Positions 58,877 through 64,000 of a stretch of DNA of 64,000 nt are shown one piece after another. The notes beneath the pieces were generated by a model, which made no database searches, was not told the DNA's origin, and saw only the letters and a program-made list of their open reading frames with translations. How positions within the stretch are numbered: the first letter of the stretch is position 1; each line of letters begins with the position of its first letter. The stretch comes from Lepas anatifera. Lineage: Eukaryota > Arthropoda > Thecostraca > Lepadidae. The translations under genes and the position numbers were made by a program. Location: the NCBI GenBank assembly GCA_034440635.1, contig JAOTON010000333.1:1178001-1242000 (forward strand), written 5' to 3'.

Positions 58877-60074
58877 TTAACCCTTGCCCCGGTGGCGGGT
58901 ACGAACCACCTTCGCCCTGGTGGGGGCTAAAAAGACCCCACGATCTCAAAAACTGAGAGAGCTAGTAAAAAGCGCAAAACGGCAATCGAAAGCTCTTCGA
59001 AAATGATATCGAAAATACTTCAGTCATTTTTCTTGTCAGGTCAATATCAAGGTCACCAGAGGTCAAAATAGGTCAAAATCGCTAATATGAGGTGTACTAA
59101 GAAAACCTCATATATCTCAGAAACTATGATAGCTAGAAACATTTTTCTAACACCATTCGAAAGCTCTTGAGATGCTCTTTCATTCAGTGGCATTTATTTT
59201 TGTGTCAGATCAAAGCCTAGGGAGCTACAGCTCACTAAATATTGGGCATATTCTTGGGAATGTCCATAGCCACCCATGCATAAGGGCGTTTATCTTTTTC
59301 GCCAATAGCTTCCAAACCAAACAAGATATAGCCATAGTTTATGCACCATTGCAATCCTCTCGTCAATACGAATCGAATGATATATGATATTGCTATGCCA
59401 GGTCAACTTTAAGAATTTGACCTAACCAAGGTCAACGGTCTGACCCAACTTGAACTAGTATAGTCATGATGTATATCATTTGACTTCCAGTGACTATACA
59501 AACACTTTGGTGGCAAAATAAAAGCTCTATTTTAGTTTATTAAAAATTTATAGAGTAAAACACCAAAAAATGCTTATTTGACCTAAGGTGACCTTTTAAG
59601 GGTCACAAGTAAAAAATTTTGGCATCAGCTTCAGAAATGGGCTAAGAGCAAGTCGCAACCGATGTTTGAAGTTGATTTCATCCATACTTACTGAGAAAAG
59701 CTCATTTCGTGATTTTCCCCATGTATTGACAATGGAGAGGTCATGCTCTTCACATGACCTTAGGTCACCAATATCAAAAATCCCGGAACAAATGTTGTAG
59801 CTCCTGGTGGGCCCAATATGTGGTATGAGTTTCAACTTGATCGATTAACTCTTCTTTTAGTTATGCGGTCCTAAGTATTTTTTAGGTGAGGTCACTTCAC
59901 CTGGCCTGGTGACCTGACCTGATATGACCTTGAGCCAAAATTTTCAGGAAAGATGTAAAAATGATGAAGGAACAGCTAGACCAAGTTTGGCGGCGCTGCA
60001 CGCCGCCGTTTTTTGGTCACTTCGGAAAAACCCGACGGGGGGTCTAAAAAGACCCCCACCCGGGCGAAGGTTAA
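58877..60074 (+). mobile_element. Family C TTAA-ended element
   Basis: Begins TTAACCCTTGCCCCGGTGG and ends CCCGGGCGAAGGTTAA. About 1.2 kb, AGGTCA-rich. The right part shares with family A the segment ending in the GGCGGCGC...GCGCCGCC-type hairpin plus T-run (near 59987-60013). Confidence 0.75.
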
Positions 60075-61134
60075 TATATATTTAATTTGTCCTAGACTTA
60101 CTGTTTGCAGAGGGAGAGGGAAAATCACCCCTGTTCACCCCGTCCGCCCAGAGTAGTTACTTGACGATGGTTAGTCCTGACAATGTTATGCTGTCTTAAC
60201 GTCACGCTGGGTAAACCATTTTTCTGGCTGGACCTCTTAAAAGAAAACTGGGTGCTCGACATGACTTTGTTACTGGCGATTTTAAATACGTAAAACCTGC
60301 TTCATTGGTTAGTCTCAAACCTGAAATATGTTGTATAATATTGGAAAAAAATCGGTAAGTGTTCCTTGGTCCTGATAACGGTCCTTTCTACCTAAGAATC
60401 CTCTAGCTAAATGAATTTGAGTGGCATATATTTACGGCCTAACTGTAGAGGTTTATCGTGGCACGAAATATTACTAGATTGCATGTTGATTTGACGTCAC
60501 ACCAATTTGAAGACTTCTGACCTCTTATCTCTCACAACAGCTAATTTTTCATAATTATTCCTCAGAAATAGAGCCAAATCATTATTTTCCGTAGCATGTG
60601 CCCGTAAAAGGTCTGATCTAGCATTTCACCAAAGTGCCACATTACTTTTGAAGGGATTGCGAAACCTGGTGCAATTTTCAGATTGTAGAGGTTTTAGGAA
60701 CAATATTTATTGGAAATCACGGATTAGGCCTTATTTATGCTAAGCAAATGGCTAATGAGCCCAATATTTTCCTGGATTTAATTTTCCTGTGTTAAATGTA
60801 AAAAACTCCAAACCAGCGTGACACCAAATCGGCCGACGATCTGGTGATGATTTGTGCCAGATTGAAACTCTTCCAATTGCGCCCCAAGTGAATATGAATA
60901 TAAACTGAGCAATTTTAACTAAAAGAGGCTGTTATTAGGAACCAAAACGCCTATCATCAATCTCGGATATTTTTCTGGATAGGTATGTTAAAACATATTT
61001 CACATTTCAAACTAGCCGTTGAAGAAAGTTATAACGTGCGTATCTATAGCCACCAGTACCAAATGCACGTTTAGCACGTATGTTTTAAAGGGGTTCAAGG
61101 AAGAAACATGTGCGCGCGCAGTGGAGCTGGTGCA

Positions 61135-61979
61135 TTAACACGCGCATTGACAGGGGTCTGAGCCACCTTCGCTTTGACGAGGGGGGCGGGTACTAGCCCC
61201 CCTAAGATCTCGAGAACCACTGTAGGTAGCGAAAAAGGTAAAGAGCGTTGGGTAGCCCATCCATTTTTTCATCGAAAATATTTGAATATATTTTTTCAGG
61301 TCACATTTAAAGTCACGATAGGTCAAAACATGACGTGATAGGGATAACATGTAAATTAAGTTTTTTGGTCATTACATCTGAACAAGTAAAGATAGAGCAA
61401 AACGACATAAACTATATGAATCCTCGCAGCAAGCCGAATCGAATGATATATAATTTGACCTTGCCAGGTCAAATCAAGGATTTGACCTGACCTGAGGTTA
61501 GGTCAGGGTCAAATTATATAAAATTCATATCATTACAACTGCAAAGCCCAGGCAAGTCTAATGCACCTAAAATAAACGCTCTATCACTGTCCGTTACTAA
61601 GTTATGCAGTAAAAACCATTTTTCCTATGTATTTCCAATGAAGAGGTCATGCCTCGTACCTAACCTTAGGTCATCGATATCAAAAATACCGGAAAATATT
61701 TTAGAGAACTCGGTGGGCCCAATGTGTGATATGAGTTTCAATCGGATAAGTTCACCCTGCTCCGACTTATGCTATCTTAAACTTTTTTTGAGGTCAGGTC
61801 ACTTGACCTGTACTGCTGACCTGACCTGTAATGACCTAACCCTAAAATTTTCATAAAAGTTGTAAAAATAATGGGGAAAAAGGTACGCCACGTAAGGCGG
61901 CGCTACGCGCCGCCGTTTTTCTGCTACCTCCGAAAAACCCGAGGGGGCGGGTACCCGCCCCCGTCAATGCGCGTGTTAA
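61135..61979 (+). mobile_element. Family A reference copy, complete
   Basis: TTAACACGCGCATTGACAGG at the left and CCGTCAATGCGCGTGTTAA at the right, 845 bp, the best preserved copy. No ORF of any length. A fragment of family B tip (GCGCGCAGTGGAG) lies immediately to its left at 61118, so it may also have landed in a family B copy. Confidence 0.9.
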
Positions 61980-62290
61980 GTTACGCTTTCAAGGTTACTC
62001 TATGCCACGTGAACACCACGGAAGGAGGGAGCCGATAAACAGTGAATGTTTGTCTTTTTATCCCCGAACAGTAAGTTCTGTGAGAAATGAAATAGTGAGC
62101 AATCGATTTCTCGGTATGCTCTATCACATGACTATCTCAGTTCAAACCTCATCATGAAGGTGCCACAATTCCCTCAAGGCAAACTTAGAAAAATACCAGT
62201 GCACCAAGTGGAACGTTTGTGATCTTTGGGTCCAGTTGTTCCACTTTCCACATCCAGTTGCAAGAACAGGGCGATATGTGCAAATCTTAC

Positions 62291-62445
62291 TTTGGGTCTT
62301 GCAGATGTAGTGGAGTCCCTCATCCGCACCAGTCGTGGTGCATGGTGTGCCGGAGAACTCTGACGGCTCAGTACCAGCAGTCATGCTGACACAAGACTTT
62401 CCACTTGAGTAAGTTCCAAGCACATTACCCTGGGCATCGTATAGA
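62291..62445 (-). CDS. CTLD-sushi gene, exon 2: second half of CTLD 1
   Basis: Acceptor TTTGTTTTCAG opens in phase 2 and donor GTAAGA closes in phase 1 (155 nt). The peptide starts LYDAQGNVLG, passes SCVSM and GTPC, and ends GLHYICKTQ. That is the last three core cysteines of a CTLD and the usual closing YIC motif. The calcium/sugar motifs EPN or QPD and WND are not present, so calcium-dependent carbohydrate binding is not predicted. An ORF runs upstream of the chosen acceptor and another AG lies near 62573, but only the 62445 start fits both the CTLD layout and the phase used by the sister domain at 56.7/51.9 kb. Confidence 0.8.
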
Positions 62446-63220
62446 CTGAAAACAAAGGCATATGCTTTGAACAGGGGTACCGGTGGATGTCTGGTGCCGA
62501 GCACTGAGCTTCTCTCGCTATCTATGTGCATGGAATTACATCCGTCCGTACCGCACATTTTCAAAACACACACTAGAAGAGACCAAGAGTGAAGTTCCCG
62601 CGGGAAGAGTTAAGAGCAGTACGAGACAATGCAATGATGAAAGACTCTAGTTCAGACACTTTCACCTTCCCCGCCTGTGGGGATTCAATCTAACCCCCCC
62701 TCGATCTTTTGCAAATGATTCCGAGCCGATTTAAATGTGGCGCGCGTCGCTTTCCACGTCCCCGCTTCTAGTGTGATCAATTTTACTATTTACGAGCAAC
62801 CATTGGCATCAGGTCAGGTTAGGTCAGGTTGATGCGTTATGATGCCATTCCTAAACCCATGTAAGGCGATTCTGTTCTTCTTAAATGAGGATGACAAAAC
62901 TAGGGTGGAAGTTTGTTTCTAGAAGACCTGAATCAAGATTCTAAACATTGATGAAACGACAAATCTGCATCAATCTGTCACCCATTTTGAAGTCAAATCA
63001 ATACCAAGGCCACTAGAGGTCACCAAAGGTCACGGTCTTCGAAATGGTTTGTGTCTGCAGCTCTTAAACGAAACAAGATATAGTATTAAATTTGGTATAG
63101 TGATGAATACGACCTCGAGCAAGTTTGATGCACACAATATCGCCTGGCGGCAATGCTTGTACTAATAACTTTTCACTCACATCTCAGATATCATTTCAGC
63201 CATCGAGCACGAGAACTCAC

Positions 63221-63471
63221 ATTTCTGTATCTGTAGCGTTCGTCCAAGCATTGAGCCAGTACACAGTCTCCTCTGTGGGTTTGGGGCTGTATCGCCGTCG
63301 CAGGCACCAGGTGATCCAGGAGTTGGAGGCCCTCCTCCCCGCAGGCTTTGGCAGCATCCAGCAGCGACGTGACTGTGCCAGTCCCAAGGCTCAGACAGTT
63401 TGGACCACCATGCTTTTGACCGTAGTACTCTTCGCCCCCCACGTACAAACCTTGAGCTGGGGTACAGTTCT
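63221..63471 (-). CDS. CTLD-sushi gene, exon 1 in window: first half of C-type-lectin-like domain 1 (apparent frameshift)
   Basis: Minus-strand exon between acceptor CCCCGCAG and donor GTGAGT. It opens in phase 1 with NCTPAQGLYVGGEEYYG, then GPNCLSLG and DAAKACGEEGLQLL: the N-terminal cysteine pair and the first core cysteine of a long-form CTLD. The downstream exon needs phase 2. The frame that supplies phase 2 reads EETVYWLNAWTNATDTE, a good CTLD middle, but it is offset by one base from the frame of the first half. The exon therefore carries a one-base insertion (or a two-base loss), either a sequencing error or a true break. Because the exon starts in phase 1, an upstream exon must lie beyond or near the right edge. 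The CTLD fold is clear from the cysteine spacing and from the pairing with the 62.3 kb exon. Sugar binding cannot be inferred. Confidence 0.7.
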
Positions 63472-63910
63472 CTGCGGGGCGACATGAGAATACACATTAG
63501 CTATGTAGTCGTCGGTCGGAGTTGATTATGGATATAGTTTCGGTTGAGGCGGGCCAATTACAAGCTCATTCAAGGTTGAATCGAATTGAACTAATCTTGA
63601 AGCTGAAGCTGACTTAACTATCAGTTTTGTATCGATTCAATCGATTCAACAGCTGACTGAAATGCAGTCAAGCCCTCGACAGGCGACTGCACCGCAGTGC
63701 GTGCGGAAAGTTCAAATACATATTGGACAGAGCATTATCGTGACAAGTCCTGAATTAGGCCATCCTGATATATTCGGGTCAAAGGAGAACCATTCACATT
63801 TCGAAAGAGAAATTTTGAATCGATGTTTCTCCTAAAGTCTGTTGCAAAAAACATAATGTATGTGCATTTGAGAGGTTCTGGCCGATGACATGCCTTAGCC
63901 ACTTCTTTCC

Positions 63911-64000
63911 TTAACCCGCGCCCCACCGGGGGTCCGGCGCCACCTTTCGCCCCACCGGGGGGCCATCGATGGCCCCCCTCTAACTCCGAAAATATGGGCG
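63911..64000 (+). mobile_element. Family C left end, runs out of the window
   Basis: Starts TTAACCCGCGCCCCACCGG, matching the inverse of the right tip of the 15.8-16.8 kb copy, followed by GGGGGCCATCGATGGCCCCC. It is upstream of CTLD exon 1. Confidence 0.6.

Noticed and set aside
62446..62572. Upstream extension of CTLD exon 2 to the acceptor near 62573
   Set aside because: That acceptor is good, but it enters in phase 1 and adds residues that do not fit a CTLD. The 62445 start matches phase 2 and the sister domain.

Overview
The window looks like metazoan, probably invertebrate, nuclear DNA. Coding sequence is sparse and cut into short exons with GT-AG boundaries. Transposon remnants, minisatellites and microsatellites fill most of the rest, and the recognisable proteins are extracellular animal-type domains. 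The species cannot be fixed from the sequence; a marine arthropod or similar invertebrate is only a guess.

Right part, about 24.4-63.5 kb, minus strand: 17 exons can be chained into one gene by hand, because the splice phases fit at every junction but one. Read 5'->3' (from high to low coordinates) they encode two C-type-lectin-like domains (CTLD) and then twelve sushi/CCP domains, about 1,028 codons over 39 kb. The 5' end lies beyond the right edge. A short possible terminal exon sits at 22.4-22.5 kb. The first CTLD exon seems to carry a one-base frameshift. Nearly all sushi domains are 1-1 phase exons, and neighbouring domains are joined by only two residues between cysteines.

Nested on the plus strand in one intron of that gene (40.96-42.80 kb) is an intronless ORF of 613 aa. 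It is a secreted, membrane-anchored member of the 5'-nucleotidase/apyrase family in which nearly all metal-binding and substrate-binding motifs are lost, so it is a likely pseudoenzyme.

Several exons of the mosaic gene adjoin minisatellites. In three cases the repeat unit contains a copy of the exon's own splice site: the acceptor at 25.5 and 29.3 kb, the donor at 40.47 kb.

The intergenic and intronic DNA is dominated by related non-autonomous elements (called families A-F here, 0.7-1.6 kb) that begin and end at TTAA and are full of AGGTCA/TGACCT hexamers. A family A copy sitting inside a family B copy shows insertion at a TTAA, as in piggyBac-type transposition. There are also hAT-type elements with 8-bp target duplications, a 1.7-kb element with inverted ends, two decayed non-LTR retrotransposon tails, tRNA-like SINE pieces and a 49-bp near-perfect palindrome.

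Left part, 0-24 kb: no gene could be supported. It holds TE copies, minisatellites, a few GC-rich patches and unassigned DNA.
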